Shown: positions 1 to 8,841 of the stretch, one piece after another
Layout: every line of letters starts with the position of its first letter
Position numbering within the stretch: position 1 is the stretch's first letter
Assembly (NCBI RefSeq): GCF_021284765.1
Contig: NZ_CP089924.1
Location: forward strand, 1,630,001 to 1,694,000
Direction: 5' to 3'
Length of the DNA: 64,000 bases
DNA from: Lysobacter sp. 5GHs7-4
GTDB lineage: Bacteria > Pseudomonadota > Gammaproteobacteria > Xanthomonadales > Xanthomonadaceae
Notes under the pieces: model-generated
Told to the model about the DNA's origin: nothing
The model's database searches: none
The model's input: the letters and a program-made list of their open reading frames with translations, nothing else
Position numbers and translations under genes: made by a program

Positions 1-131
1 GGGCGGCCGGCGCCGGTCCGCCGGGTTCGCGCGCGCGATCGTGCCGCCGGAACCGGCCGTTCCAGCGGGCGCCGGCAGCGCCCACGCCACTCCGTTAAAA
101 TGGCCGATTCCCCGATCCATCCGAGTCCCGC

Positions 132-1532
132 ATGACCTGCCGCACCCGCTTCGCCCCCAGTCCCACCGGCTACCTGCACATCGGCGGCGCGCGCACCGCG
201 CTGTACTGCTGGCTGGAAGCGCGCCGCGCGGGCGGCCAGTTCATCCTGCGCATCGAGGACACCGACCAGGAGCGCAGCACCCAGGCCGCGATCGACGCGA
301 TCCTGGAGGCGATGGACTGGCTGGGCCTGGGCTACGACGAAGGCCCGATCTACCAGACTCAGCGCCTGGCGCGCTACCGCGAAGTCGCCGAGCAGATGGT
401 CGCCGCCGGCACCGCCTACTACGCCTACGAGACCCGCGAGGAGCTCGCCGCCGCGCGCGACGCGGCGATGGCCGCCAAGGAAAAGCCGCGCTACAACGGC
501 GCCTACCGCGACCGCAACGAGCCCTACCGCGACGATCCCAACCGCGTGATCCGCTTCAAGAACCCGTTGGAAGGCACGGTCGCGTTCGAGGACAAGGTCA
601 AGGGCACCATCGAGATCGCCAACAGCGAACTCGACGATCTGGTGATTTTCCGCGCCGACGGCTATCCGACCTACAACTTCGCGGTGGTGGTCGACGACCT
701 GGACATGGCCATCACCGACGTGGTGCGCGGCGACGACCACGTCAACAACACCCCGCGCCAGATCAACATCTACCGGGCGCTCGGCGCGGCCGTGCCGCAT
801 TTCTCGCACCTGCCGATGATCCTGGACGAGGACGGCAACAAGCTGTCCAAGCGCACCGGCGCGGCCGACGTGATGCAGTACCGCGACGAGGGCTACCTGC
901 CGCACGCGCTGCTGAACTACCTGGTCCGTCTGGGCTGGTCGCACGGCGATCAGGAGATCTTCTCGATCGAGGAAATGACGCGGCTGTTCAAGCTGGAGGA
1001 CGTCAACTCCAAGGCCTCGCGCCTGGACGCGGCCAAGCTGGGCTGGCTCAACCAGCAGTACCTCAAGAGCGACGACCCGGCCGAGGTCGGCCGGCACCTG
1101 CTGTGGCACCTGCAGCAGCACGGCTACGACCTGGACGCCGGCCCGGCGCCGGCCGACGTGGTGATCGCGCTGCGCGACCGCGTGCAGACGCTCAAGGACA
1201 TGGCCGAGCGCGCCGGGGTCTGGTACCGCCCGCTGCAGGAGTACGACGAGGCCGCGGTGGCCAAGCACCTCAACGCCGCCGCGCAGGCGCCGCTGAACGA
1301 GGCCCGCACGCGCCTGGCCGCGCTGCCGGAGTGGACCGCCGAGGCCGTGGCCGCGGCCCTGCATGCCAGCGCCGAGGCCCTGGGCATCGGCATGGGCAAG
1401 GTCGCCCAGCCGCTGCGCGTGGCCATCACCGGCACCCAGGTCAGCCCGGACATTTCGCATACGGTCTATCTGGCCGGCCAGGCCCAGGCCTTGCAGCGCA
1501 TCGACGCCGCCCTCATTAAGATCCCAGCCTAG
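132..1532 (+). CDS. gltX: Glutamate--tRNA ligase
   Basis: Charges tRNA(Glu) with glutamate in the cytoplasm. The 466-residue product has the full length of bacterial GluRS. It starts with the class I synthetase segment [19 protein letters not shown], containing the HIGH-type motif, near residues 7-25. It carries the second signature KLSKRTG near residue 237, the usual form of KMSKS in this family. The ATG at 132 puts the catalytic motif at the normal distance from the N-terminus. A TTAAAAT box about 40 bases upstream could be the -10 element. The zur-like gene follows after 26 bases, so the two may be cotranscribed. The identification is very secure. Confidence 0.98.
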   Translation: MTCRTRFAPSPTGYLHIGGARTALYCWLEARRAGGQFILRIEDTDQERSTQAAIDAILEAMDWLGLGYDEGPIYQTQRLARYREVAEQMVAAGTAYYAYETREELAAARDAAMAAKEKPRYNGAYRDRNEPYRDDPNRVIRFKNPLEGTVAFEDKVKGTIEIANSELDDLVIFRADGYPTYNFAVVVDDLDMAITDVVRGDDHVNNTPRQINIYRALGAAVPHFSHLPMILDEDGNKLSKRTGAADVMQYRDEGYLPHALLNYLVRLGWSHGDQEIFSIEEMTRLFKLEDVNSKASRLDAAKLGWLNQQYLKSDDPAEVGRHLLWHLQQHGYDLDAGPAPADVVIALRDRVQTLKDMAERAGVWYRPLQEYDEAAVAKHLNAAAQAPLNEARTRLAALPEWTAEAVAAALHASAEALGIGMGKVAQPLRVAITGTQVSPDISHTVYLAGQAQALQRIDAALIKIPA

Positions 1533-1558
1533 GACGCGTCCGCGCCACGGAGCCCGCC

Positions 1559-2047
1559 ATGAGCAGCCACACCGCCTGCACCGACCCCAAGCACCACGTC
1601 CACGACGGCGACGCCTTCGTGCACGAGGTCGAGCGGGCGTGCGAGCAGCGCGGGCTGCGCCTGACGCCGATCCGCGCGCATGCGTTGCGCCTGATCGCCG
1701 ACGCCGGCAAGCCGATGAAGGCCTACGATCTGCTCGACCGCATGAAGGCCACCCACGATTCGGCCGCGCCGCCGACGGTGTATCGCGCGCTGGATTTCCT
1801 GCTCGAGCACGGCTTCATCCACAAGCTGGCCTCGATCAACGCCTTCGTCGGCTGCCATCATCCCGGCGGCGCCCAGCACGCGGTGCCGTTCCTGATCTGC
1901 GACAACTGCCAGTCGGCGACCGAACTGGAAGACGAGCGCATCGTCGACCTGCTGGAATCGCGCGCCCGCGCGCTGGGCTTCGCGCCGCAGGCGCAGACCC
2001 TGGAAGTGCACGGCCTGTGCGCCGATTGCATCGCGGCGAAAGCCTGA
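1559..2047 (+). CDS. zur: Fur-family zinc uptake repressor (Zur)
   Basis: A 162-residue metal-dependent repressor. The N-terminal winged helix (about 25-90) contains the PPTVYRALDFLLEHGFI recognition-helix region typical of Fur/Zur. Two CxxC pairs, Cys114/Cys117 in ICDNC and Cys154/Cys157 in LCADC, form the structural zinc site. His100-His101 lie in the dimerisation hinge. The N-terminus is His-rich (HTACTDPKHHVH), common in Zur rather than Fur. In gammaproteobacteria Zur binds as a Zn-loaded dimer and shuts off zinc uptake genes. A matching palindrome lies between the ZnuD-like and MerC-like genes at 8232-8249. Zur rather than Fur is inferred from the Cys pairs and this regulon. Confidence 0.9.
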   Translation: MSSHTACTDPKHHVHDGDAFVHEVERACEQRGLRLTPIRAHALRLIADAGKPMKAYDLLDRMKATHDSAAPPTVYRALDFLLEHGFIHKLASINAFVGCHHPGGAQHAVPFLICDNCQSATELEDERIVDLLESRARALGFAPQAQTLEVHGLCADCIAAKA

Positions 2048-2098
2048 CGCGCGCCGGCGCGCCTGCGCTAAAGCGCCGCACACACTAGCCCCGAAAAT

Positions 2099-2240
2099 TC
2101 GCCCCCTTTGAAAAGGGGGCTGCGCCCTGCGTTGCTCGAAGTCTTATTGATTCGGCTGGCGCGGGGGATTTGCTCCGTGCTCGTGCGAAGACGAACAGCA
2201 AAAGCAAATCCCCTAACCCCCTTTTTCGAAGGGGGGAACT
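2099..2240. repeat. Dispersed intergenic repeat, CCCTTTGAAAAAGGG module pair
   Basis: Between zur and the MFS gene lie two facing copies of a module. It consists of a short inverted repeat around CCCTTTGAAAAGGG followed by a stretch resembling GGGGGATTTGCTTTT. The same module recurs at 13855-13950, 32465-32515 and 32680-32730. It is non-coding and probably a miniature dispersed repeat of this genome. Confidence 0.65.
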
Positions 2241-2250
2241 GCCTTGGGAC

Positions 2251-3504
2251 TTAGGCCGTCGCCACCGTGCGCTGCACGCGCGCCTCGCGGATCGGCAGGT
2301 TGGCCGCGGCGGCCAGCAGCGCCAGCACGATGTCGGCGTACCACATCCAGCTGTAGTCGCCGAACTTGGCCATCGCCAGGCCGCCGAACCAGGCGCCGAA
2401 GAAGCCGCCGATCTGGTGCGACAGCAAGGTCAGGCCGAACAGCGTGCCCAGGTAGCGCGGGCCGAACAGCTTGCCGACCAGGCCGGCGGTCGGCGGCACC
2501 GTCGCCAGCCAGGTCAGGCCCAGGCCGGCGGCGAAGATGAAGAAGGTGGTCGGCGTCGGCGGCGACACCAGGTAGATGCCGACCATCGCCGCGCGGCTGG
2601 CGTACATGGCCGCCAGCAGGTACTTCATGCGGTAGCGCTGGCCCAGTGCGCCGGCGGCCAGGCTGCCGGCGACGTTGAACAAGCCGATCAGCGCCAGCGA
2701 CACAGCCGACACGCTGTCGGGCAGACCGCACAGCGCGATCTCGCTGGGCAGATGGGTGACCAGGAACGCGATGTGGAAGCCGCAGGTGAAGAAGCCGATG
2801 TGCAGGCACCAGTAGCTGCGGTCGCGCAGCGCGATGCCGACCTGCTCGCGCAAGCCGAGGCCCGGTGCGGCGGCCGTCGCCGTGGTGTTTGCCGCGGCCG
2901 GCGCCGCGCGCCGACGCAGCGGCCAGGCCAGCGGCAGTGTCGCCAGGGCCGCCACCGCCAGCGCCCACATGCCCGCCGCCCAGCCGGCGGCGCTGATCAC
3001 CGCCTGCGCGAACGGCGCGAACAGGAACTGGCCGAAGGAGCCGCCGGCATTGATCACGCCCGCGGCCATCGAGCGGTTCTGCGCCGGCACGCGCGCGGCG
3101 GTGGCGCCGATCAGGATCGAGAAACTGCCGGCGCCCGCGCCGGCCGCGGCCAGCACGCCCAGGGTCAGCAACAGGCCCCACTCGGACGCGAACATCGGCG
3201 TCAGCGCCATGCCCGCCACCAGCAGCACGCTGCCGAACACCAGCACCCGGCCGGGGCCGCGCTGGTCGGCGATGGCGCCGAACACCGGCTGCACCGCGCC
3301 CCACACGAACTGGCCGATCGCCAGCGCGAAACTGATCTGGGCGATGCCCAGCCCGGTGCTGGCGCCGATCGGCTTCACGAACAGGCCCAGCGACTGGCGC
3401 ACGCCCATGGTGATCATCAGCATCGCGGTGGCGGCCAGCACCAGCGGCCAGTAGCGCAGCGTCGGCGCGGCGACGTTCGGGACCGAGTGGGCGTCGGCGC
3501 TCAT
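2251..3504 (-). CDS. MFS transporter
   Basis: A 417-residue inner-membrane carrier with about 12 hydrophobic segments in two halves separated by a basic/Ala-rich loop near 190-215. The segment GVRQSLGLFVKPIG near residues 30-43 is typical of the oxalate/formate antiporter-like branch of MFS proteins, and a motif-A-like loop (GAIADQRGPGRVL) follows helix 2. The substrate cannot be told from sequence. The start at 3504 gives a short cytoplasmic N-terminus. The upstream MarR gene overlaps it by four bases, so the two form an operon and the regulator probably controls this pump. Confidence 0.88.
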   Translation of the reverse strand: MSADAHSVPNVAAPTLRYWPLVLAATAMLMITMGVRQSLGLFVKPIGASTGLGIAQISFALAIGQFVWGAVQPVFGAIADQRGPGRVLVFGSVLLVAGMALTPMFASEWGLLLTLGVLAAAGAGAGSFSILIGATAARVPAQNRSMAAGVINAGGSFGQFLFAPFAQAVISAAGWAAGMWALAVAALATLPLAWPLRRRAAPAAANTTATAAAPGLGLREQVGIALRDRSYWCLHIGFFTCGFHIAFLVTHLPSEIALCGLPDSVSAVSLALIGLFNVAGSLAAGALGQRYRMKYLLAAMYASRAAMVGIYLVSPPTPTTFFIFAAGLGLTWLATVPPTAGLVGKLFGPRYLGTLFGLTLLSHQIGGFFGAWFGGLAMAKFGDYSWMWYADIVLALLAAAANLPIREARVQRTVATA

Positions 3505-3980
3505 GCGCGGGATCCTTGCAGTTGGGCGATCGCGAGATCGAGTTGTTCGTGCAGCGCGAGCAGGCCGCCGTGGCCGAGTTCGCGTTCGATGCCGTCCTGC
3601 GCGGCCTGCCACAGCGGTATCGCACGCGCGATCGCGCGTTTGCCGGCGGCGGTGATGTGGACCCGGCGCTGGCGCGCGTCCTCGCCGGTCGCGGTCGCGA
3701 CCCAGCCCGCGGCCAGCAGCGGCTTGAGGTCGCGGCTGAGGGTGCTGCGGTCCATGCCCAAGTCGCGCGCGAACTCGCCGATGCTGCGCGGCGTCGCGCC
3801 GACGCGGCGCAGGATCGAGTACTGATTGAGGTTGAGCGCCGCCGGCGCCAAGGCCTGGTCGTAGCGCTGGCTCATCAACCGGGTCAGCTTGCGCACCCGG
3901 AAGCAGGTGCACAGAGGTTTGGCGGCCGCGACCGTCTGTACGGAGGCCACGGAGCGGGCAGGGGGCTTGGGCTGCGGCAT
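3501..3980 (-). CDS. MarR-family transcriptional regulator
   Basis: A winged-helix repressor of about 159 residues. The core segment NQYSILRRVGATPRSIGEFARDLGMDRSTLSR is split here only by description: the first part is the dimer/helix entry and DLGMDRSTLSRDLKPLL is the recognition helix. The wing DARQRRVHITAAG follows. MarR proteins usually control an adjacent transporter and respond to small aromatic or drug-like ligands. The stop overlaps the MFS start by four bases. The ATG at 3980 is preferred, because the longer frame up to 4046 would run through the paired palindromes at 3994-4025, which look like the operator. An N-terminal Cys pair (LCTCF) is unusual and could make it redox-sensitive. 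Confidence 0.86.
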   Translation of the reverse strand: MPQPKPPARSVASVQTVAAAKPLCTCFRVRKLTRLMSQRYDQALAPAALNLNQYSILRRVGATPRSIGEFARDLGMDRSTLSRDLKPLLAAGWVATATGEDARQRRVHITAAGKRAIARAIPLWQAAQDGIERELGHGGLLALHEQLDLAIAQLQGSRA

Positions 3981-3993
3981 GGGCGTGGTTACG

Positions 3994-4025
3994 TGCATAT
4001 GCATCGAATTAGCGTGCATATACAC
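3994..4025. promoter_or_regulatory. Paired palindromic operator upstream of marR-MFS
   Basis: Two similar sites, TGCATATGCA (3994-4003, a perfect palindrome) and GTGCATATACAC (4014-4025, near-perfect), have centres 21 bp apart, or two helical turns. Both contain CGTGCATAT. They lie just upstream of the MarR gene in otherwise G+C-rich DNA, as expected for autoregulation by a MarR dimer pair. Binding is inferred. Confidence 0.65.
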
Positions 4026-4222
4026 ATATCGAACGCGGCAAAGCAAGCGCCGCCGGCGGCAGCCCCAAACGCGGCGCGCAGGTCGTGCCGGTCAGCGGCC
4101 GTGCTTGTCCGATTCGGTCGGGACGCTGCGTTTATCTGGATTCATGGAGTAGCACGGCCGCCCCGGCCGCATACCGGCGACGCGCACAGCGCGCCGACAG
4201 TCGACACGACAAGGAGACGCAC

Positions 4223-5917
4223 ATGCCTGGCGACATCTTCATCAACGGCAACCCGTTCATCGAAGTCCTCTACAAGTTTCCCTGCCCGCAGCGCGTGCTG
4301 ATGGTCGCCGACGGTTCCCTGGACTTCGGCACCGGCGGCTTCGGCCTGTCCGAGTTCGTGCAGATCGTGCGCAATGCCGGCCACACCGTGACCACCGCGC
4401 ATCGCTCGGGCAGCGGCCCCGCCAGTCTGAGCATCGCCGGCAACTACAACTTCGCCACCGCCGCCACCGCGGTCACCGTGGCCAACTACGATCAGATCTG
4501 GCTGTTCGCGTTCAGCACCACGGCGCTGCAGCCGGCGGAGCAACAGAAGATCGCCCAGTTCATGCGCGACGGCGGCGGCCTGTTCGCCACCGGCGACCAC
4601 GACACCATCGGCGCGGGCATGGGCGCCAACCTGCCGCGCGTGCGCACGATGCGCGACTGGTCCAGCATCCCGATGGCGACCGTGGACCGTCACGACACCG
4701 TGCTCGAACACGGCGCGGACGGCATCAAGCAATTCAACGACCAGGCCGATGCGATTCCGCAGCGGATGTTCCCGGTGTTCTTCTCCAACGGTGGCGATCC
4801 CTTCGCGGCCGCGACCTGGGCGGTGCATCCGGTGCTGCGCCACAGTTCCGGCGCGGTCGACTATCTGCCCGATCATCCGCACGAGAGCCGCTGCCTGGCG
4901 CCGGCGCCGGTCGCCGGCAACTTTGCCGGTGTCGAGGAGTGGCCCGCGCCCAGCGGCGGCGGGCCGCGGATCGCGCCGGTGGTGGTGGCGGTGTCGATCT
5001 CCGCGGGGCGCTTCATCGTCAGCGGCGCGCCGACCGCCAGCGGCACCAAGCCGCCGGTGTATCCGCGCAGCTTCGGCGCGATCTCGGCCTACGACGGAGA
5101 CCCGGCCGCGGCCGGCCGCATCGTCTGCGACGCGACCTGGCACCACTTCGTCAACATCAACCTCAACGGTTCCGGCGCGGGCAACGACCCGACCACCGGC
5201 CTGCCCAGGACCGGCCTCTACGCCGGCGGCCTGCCGACGCCGGAGTACCTGAAGATTCGCGCCTACTACCTCAACACGGTGCGTTGGCTGGCGCCGATCG
5301 GCCGCCGTTATTGCTGGCCGTTCCTGGTGGCCGCGGCGGTGCGTTTCGACTACGAGATCGCCGAACTGCGACTGCCGCTGCCGCATCCCTGCCCCTGGGA
5401 TCCGCTGCTGAAGATCGGCCGGGCGGTGGAGGAAGTGTTGCTGGGCCGTCTCGGCCAGGGCGCGCTGGCCGACGTGGTCGACGGCATGCTCGCCACCGCC
5501 GGACGCGGCTCGGGCCTGGCCCGCTTGCTCGATACCGCGCAGGCGCAGACCGAACGCAAGGAGGGCGAGGCCCCGCTGTCGCTGCTGCCGCTGCAGGACA
5601 TGCGGCGCGCGGTGCTGGGCACGTTCGTCAATCTGTTGGCGTCGAAGCTGCCGGAGGACGAGCAGAAGCTGGCCTCGATCATGCGCGACCACGACGGCCT
5701 GGCCATCGACGGTATCGCCGAAAGCCTGCGCGCCGCCGAAGCGGTGATCGTCGAACAGATCGGCAAGGCGCTGGAGGCCTCGGCCGCGCAGTTGCAGACG
5801 CTGCGCGCTCAGCCGGTATCGGCGGGCAAGCCGGTGAAGCGGCCGGTGGCCGGCGGCGGCAAGGCCGCTGCGCCGAAGAAGCCCGCGGCCAAACCCAAGA
5901 AAGTCACGCGCCAGTGA
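4223..5917 (+). CDS. Uncharacterised protein with ThuA/amidotransferase-like N-terminal region
   Basis: A 564-residue protein of unknown function with no signal peptide. A clear AAGGAG ribosome-binding site at 4211 sets the start. Residues about 20-135 read like the flavodoxin/amidotransferase-like fold of ThuA-type proteins: a beta-strand RVLMVADGSLDF, then NYDQIWLFAF, then a strand-turn IAQFMRDGGGLFATGDHD that mirrors the 'GGG.x.tGdHd' turn. No Cys nucleophile is seen there. The middle (about 140-370) is rich in His, Asp and Trp (WHHFVNINLNGSG). The C-terminal part (about 400-530) is helical, and the tail is a Lys/Pro/Ala-rich basic extension. I do not recognise the family as a whole and assign no function. 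Confidence 0.75.
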   Translation: MPGDIFINGNPFIEVLYKFPCPQRVLMVADGSLDFGTGGFGLSEFVQIVRNAGHTVTTAHRSGSGPASLSIAGNYNFATAATAVTVANYDQIWLFAFSTTALQPAEQQKIAQFMRDGGGLFATGDHDTIGAGMGANLPRVRTMRDWSSIPMATVDRHDTVLEHGADGIKQFNDQADAIPQRMFPVFFSNGGDPFAAATWAVHPVLRHSSGAVDYLPDHPHESRCLAPAPVAGNFAGVEEWPAPSGGGPRIAPVVVAVSISAGRFIVSGAPTASGTKPPVYPRSFGAISAYDGDPAAAGRIVCDATWHHFVNINLNGSGAGNDPTTGLPRTGLYAGGLPTPEYLKIRAYYLNTVRWLAPIGRRYCWPFLVAAAVRFDYEIAELRLPLPHPCPWDPLLKIGRAVEEVLLGRLGQGALADVVDGMLATAGRGSGLARLLDTAQAQTERKEGEAPLSLLPLQDMRRAVLGTFVNLLASKLPEDEQKLASIMRDHDGLAIDGIAESLRAAEAVIVEQIGKALEASAAQLQTLRAQPVSAGKPVKRPVAGGGKAAAPKKPAAKPKKVTRQ

Positions 5918-6018
5918 CTGCCGCGCCGCTGCAGCGGCCGTCCGAACAGGGACGGCGCTGCGGCGGCCGCAGGGCGGCGATCGCATCCGACCGACGGATG
6001 CGACAACCGCCGACGGAC

Positions 6019-8217
6019 TCAGAAGAACATGCGCACGCCGAAGGCCACGCCGCGGCCCGGCAGCGGCGCCACGTCCTTGAGGAAGGAGGTATGCACGCGC
6101 GCTTCCTCGTCCAGCAGGTTGCTGCCGTCCAGGAACACTTCCCAGGCATTGCCGCTGGCGCGGTCGATATGCCAGGCCAGGTGCGCGTCGACCAGGGTGT
6201 AACCCGGGGTTTCGCTTTCGAATTCGGCGACACGGTCCTGGCGCGCATAGCGCACCGCGCCCAGCGAGGCGCGCAGGGCGTCGCGTTCCCAGCGCACTTC
6301 GCCGCCCACGCGCGAGGGCGCGATGCGCGGCAGGTCGCCGCCGCGCTGGAGGTCGACGGTGTAGTCGTGGCTGTGGTCGCCGTGCGGCACCGCGAACGAG
6401 ACCTCGCGGCTGCCGCTGCCGGTGAGCTTGCCGCGCACCACGTCGCCGAACACGCGCAGGTTCCACAGGCCGCTGGCGTTGTCGGCGAAGGCCCAGTCGA
6501 ACTCGGCCTCGGCGCCGCTGAAGCGCGCGTCGTCCTGGGTCCACAGGCGCACCGGGCCGTCGTGTTCGTCGATGCCGGTGTCGGCCAGGTAGATGAAGTC
6601 GCTGTAGCGCACGTGGTACAGCGACGCGCTCAGCTTGAACGGTCCGTTGTGCCAGTGCAGGCCGAGCTCGGCGCGGTTGGCGGTTTCCGAGTCCAGGCCG
6701 GTGTCGCCAAGTTCGACGCTGCCGGTGGCCACATGCAGGCCGCTGGAATACAGCTCCTCGGCGGTGGGCGAGCGCTGCGCGCGGTCCAGGCCGAAGGACA
6801 GATGGAAGTCGTCGCTGATGTTCCAGCGCAGCGCCGCCGAGACGCTGCTGGTGCTGAAATCGCGGTCCGGGCGCGCGCTGCCGGTGGCCTCGACGATGGC
6901 GTTGTCGACATCGATCTTGTTGCGGTCGTGGCGCGCGCCGACCTCGAACTTGACCGGACCGAAGCTGCGCTCGCCGAGCCAGAACAGGCCGACGTCGCGC
7001 GACTTGGAACCGGGCACGAAGGCTTCCTCGCCGACGGCGATGAACTCGCGCTGGCCCCATTGCAGGCCGAACGCGCCGTCCCAGCCGCCCCAAGGCTGAT
7101 GCACCAGTTCGACGCGGCCCTCGGTGCTGTCGTTGTCGAACACCGTGCCGACTTCCTGGCCCTCGTACTCGGTGTGGGTGTATTCGGTGCGCGCCAGCTT
7201 CACCCGCAGCGACTTGAACGGGCCAAGCCCGTCCAGGCCGCCGCGCAGTTCGTAGCGGCGTTGGTCCATGCCGATGCTGACGCCGCCTTCTTCCTCGCCC
7301 GCGACCGGTGGCTCGCCTTCGTGCTCATGCTCGTGCTCGTGGCCCGGCACGCCGTAGCGGGTGTCGAACAGGCTGGCGCCGACGCCGAGGAAACCGCGCT
7401 CGCCGACCCAGGTCAGGCCGAGCGCGCCGCTGTCGGTGCGCACGAAGCTGTTGCGCAGCACGCCCTTGTCGGCCGGATCCGGCGTTTCGCCTTCCTCGGC
7501 CATGTGCGCGGCGCTCTCGGCGTAGCCGGGAATGTCGTAATCGCCGGTCTCGCGATGCAGTCCGTCGATATGGAACACGAAGTTGCCCGACGCCGAGGTG
7601 CCGTCGAGGCGGAACATGCCGGTCTTCTCGTCGTTGACGGTGTTGCCGCGCAGCTCGGCGCGGCCTTGCAACGGCTCCTGCGTGGCGCGCTCGGGGATGC
7701 GGCCGTCGACCACGTTGACCGCGCCGCCGATCGCGCCGCTGCCGTACAGCAAGGTTGCCGGGCCCTTCAGCACTTCGATCTGATCGGCCAGGAACGGCTC
7801 GATGCTGACCGCGTGGTCGACGCTGACGGTGGAGACGTCGCCCGAACCCAGGCCGTCGCTGAGCACCTGCACGCGCGCGCCGTCGAAGCCGCGCACGATC
7901 GGCCGGCCGACGCCGGGACCGAAGTAGGACGACTGCACGCCGGGCAGCTTGCCCACGGTCTCGCCCAGCGAGTTGGCCTTGACCTCGTCCAGCTTGTCGC
8001 CGGCCAGCACGTCGACCGGGCGCGCCAAGTCCTCGGCGGTGCCGGCCAGCGGCGTGGCCTGGACTTCGACCGCGGCCAGGTCGGTGGGCTTGTGGTCGTC
8101 GTGGGGGCTGGCGACCTGCGCCCGGGCGGTCAACGGCAAGGCGGCGGCGAGCGCCAGCGCTAGGGGGAGGCGGCGGAGCAGGGCGCGGTAGGAGTGGGTC
8201 ATGAGATAAAGTGGCAT
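6019..8217 (-). CDS. znuD: TonB-dependent outer-membrane receptor, ZnuD-like zinc importer
   Basis: A 732-residue receptor with a signal peptide ending at about ARAQ, a plug (about 50-170; GFDGARVQVLSDGLGSGDVS and VLKGPATLLYGSGAIGG) and a 22-strand-type barrel ending in a terminal Phe. Metal-binding His/Asp clusters occur in predicted outer loops: HEHEHEHEGE near 290-300 and PHGDHSHDY near 607-617, plus PHDDHK just after the signal. This matches ZnuD-type zinc receptors energised by TonB. The start could also be the Met at 8202, which leaves a more standard signal peptide. Transcription diverges from the MerC-domain gene, with a Zur-type palindrome between them. Zinc specificity is inferred. 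Confidence 0.88.
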   Translation of the reverse strand: MPLYLMTHSYRALLRRLPLALALAAALPLTARAQVASPHDDHKPTDLAAVEVQATPLAGTAEDLARPVDVLAGDKLDEVKANSLGETVGKLPGVQSSYFGPGVGRPIVRGFDGARVQVLSDGLGSGDVSTVSVDHAVSIEPFLADQIEVLKGPATLLYGSGAIGGAVNVVDGRIPERATQEPLQGRAELRGNTVNDEKTGMFRLDGTSASGNFVFHIDGLHRETGDYDIPGYAESAAHMAEEGETPDPADKGVLRNSFVRTDSGALGLTWVGERGFLGVGASLFDTRYGVPGHEHEHEHEGEPPVAGEEEGGVSIGMDQRRYELRGGLDGLGPFKSLRVKLARTEYTHTEYEGQEVGTVFDNDSTEGRVELVHQPWGGWDGAFGLQWGQREFIAVGEEAFVPGSKSRDVGLFWLGERSFGPVKFEVGARHDRNKIDVDNAIVEATGSARPDRDFSTSSVSAALRWNISDDFHLSFGLDRAQRSPTAEELYSSGLHVATGSVELGDTGLDSETANRAELGLHWHNGPFKLSASLYHVRYSDFIYLADTGIDEHDGPVRLWTQDDARFSGAEAEFDWAFADNASGLWNLRVFGDVVRGKLTGSGSREVSFAVPHGDHSHDYTVDLQRGGDLPRIAPSRVGGEVRWERDALRASLGAVRYARQDRVAEFESETPGYTLVDAHLAWHIDRASGNAWEVFLDGSNLLDEEARVHTSFLKDVAPLPGRGVAFGVRMFF

Positions 8218-8231
8218 TGGACGGGATGTTG

Positions 8232-8249
8232 GAAATGTTATAGTATTTC
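8232..8249. promoter_or_regulatory. Candidate Zur box
   Basis: GAAATGTTATAGTATTTC is an imperfect 18-bp palindrome (14 of 18 positions symmetrical). It closely resembles the gammaproteobacterial Zur operator pattern GAAATGTTATA...TATTTC. It lies 15 bases upstream of the receptor start and about 40 bases upstream of the MerC-domain gene, so one site could repress both promoters. The local A+T-rich DNA stands out from the surroundings. Confidence 0.8.
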
Positions 8250-8290
8250 AAAACAGATCGCGGTACCCCCAAAAGTCACAGACCCGATTC

Positions 8291-8701
8291 ATGCCTCCCC
8301 TACAAAAGCGCAGCCTTCTCGACCGCATCGGCGCCACCGGCTCGCTGCTGTGCGCCGTCCATTGCGCGCTACTGCCGCTGCTGATCGCGACCCTGCCGGC
8401 GCTGGGCGTGACGGTCTGGTTCGACGACAGCTTCGAGCTGATCTTCGTGGCCTTCGCGACCCTGCTGGGCTTGTTCAGCGTGATCTGGGGCTACCGCCGC
8501 CACCACGCCGTGCGCGCGCTGTCGCTGTTGGCGCCGGGCCTGCTGGTGCTGTGGCTGGGCGTGCTGTACGCGCCCCTGCACCATTCGGTGGTGCCGCACG
8601 CGATCGTGATGACCCTGGGCGGCACCCTGGTCGGACTGGCCCATCTGGCCAACCTGCGGCTCAATCACGGCCACGTCCACGACGCCAGCTGCGCGCACTG
8701 A
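8291..8701 (+). CDS. MerC-domain membrane protein, likely zinc-responsive
   Basis: A 136-residue inner-membrane protein with four hydrophobic segments (about 14-35, 43-62, 73-93, 100-120). Its first segment carries the MerC-type metal motif LLCAVHCALLP, with Cys and His in the membrane. The tail is His-rich (NHGHVHDASCAH). MerC proteins move mercury ions, but many chromosomal homologues sit in zinc-starvation regulons. Here the gene is divergent from the ZnuD-like receptor and shares the Zur box, so zinc handling is more likely than mercury resistance. No other mer gene is present. Its direction of transport is unknown. Confidence 0.85.
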   Translation: MPPLQKRSLLDRIGATGSLLCAVHCALLPLLIATLPALGVTVWFDDSFELIFVAFATLLGLFSVIWGYRRHHAVRALSLLAPGLLVLWLGVLYAPLHHSVVPHAIVMTLGGTLVGLAHLANLRLNHGHVHDASCAH

Positions 8702-8841
8702 GCGCCCGGCCGGGCTCCCGATAGCCGCTTGTGCTAGGCTTCGCAGCCTCGCGCGCGACGCGCGGGCCCGATCGTTACGTCGACCGCGCCCGTCCGGCGC
8801 GCGACCGCATACCGCATTAACGCTAATTCAGGAGCACGACC

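Noticed and set aside
1..131. A gene at the left edge
   Set aside because: The frame that starts at 41 is out of phase with gltX and has no motif; the stretch is best read as the gltX promoter region.
8291..8701. Mercury resistance operon
   Set aside because: Only a MerC-domain protein is present; merA, merR, merT and merP are absent and the Zur box points to zinc.
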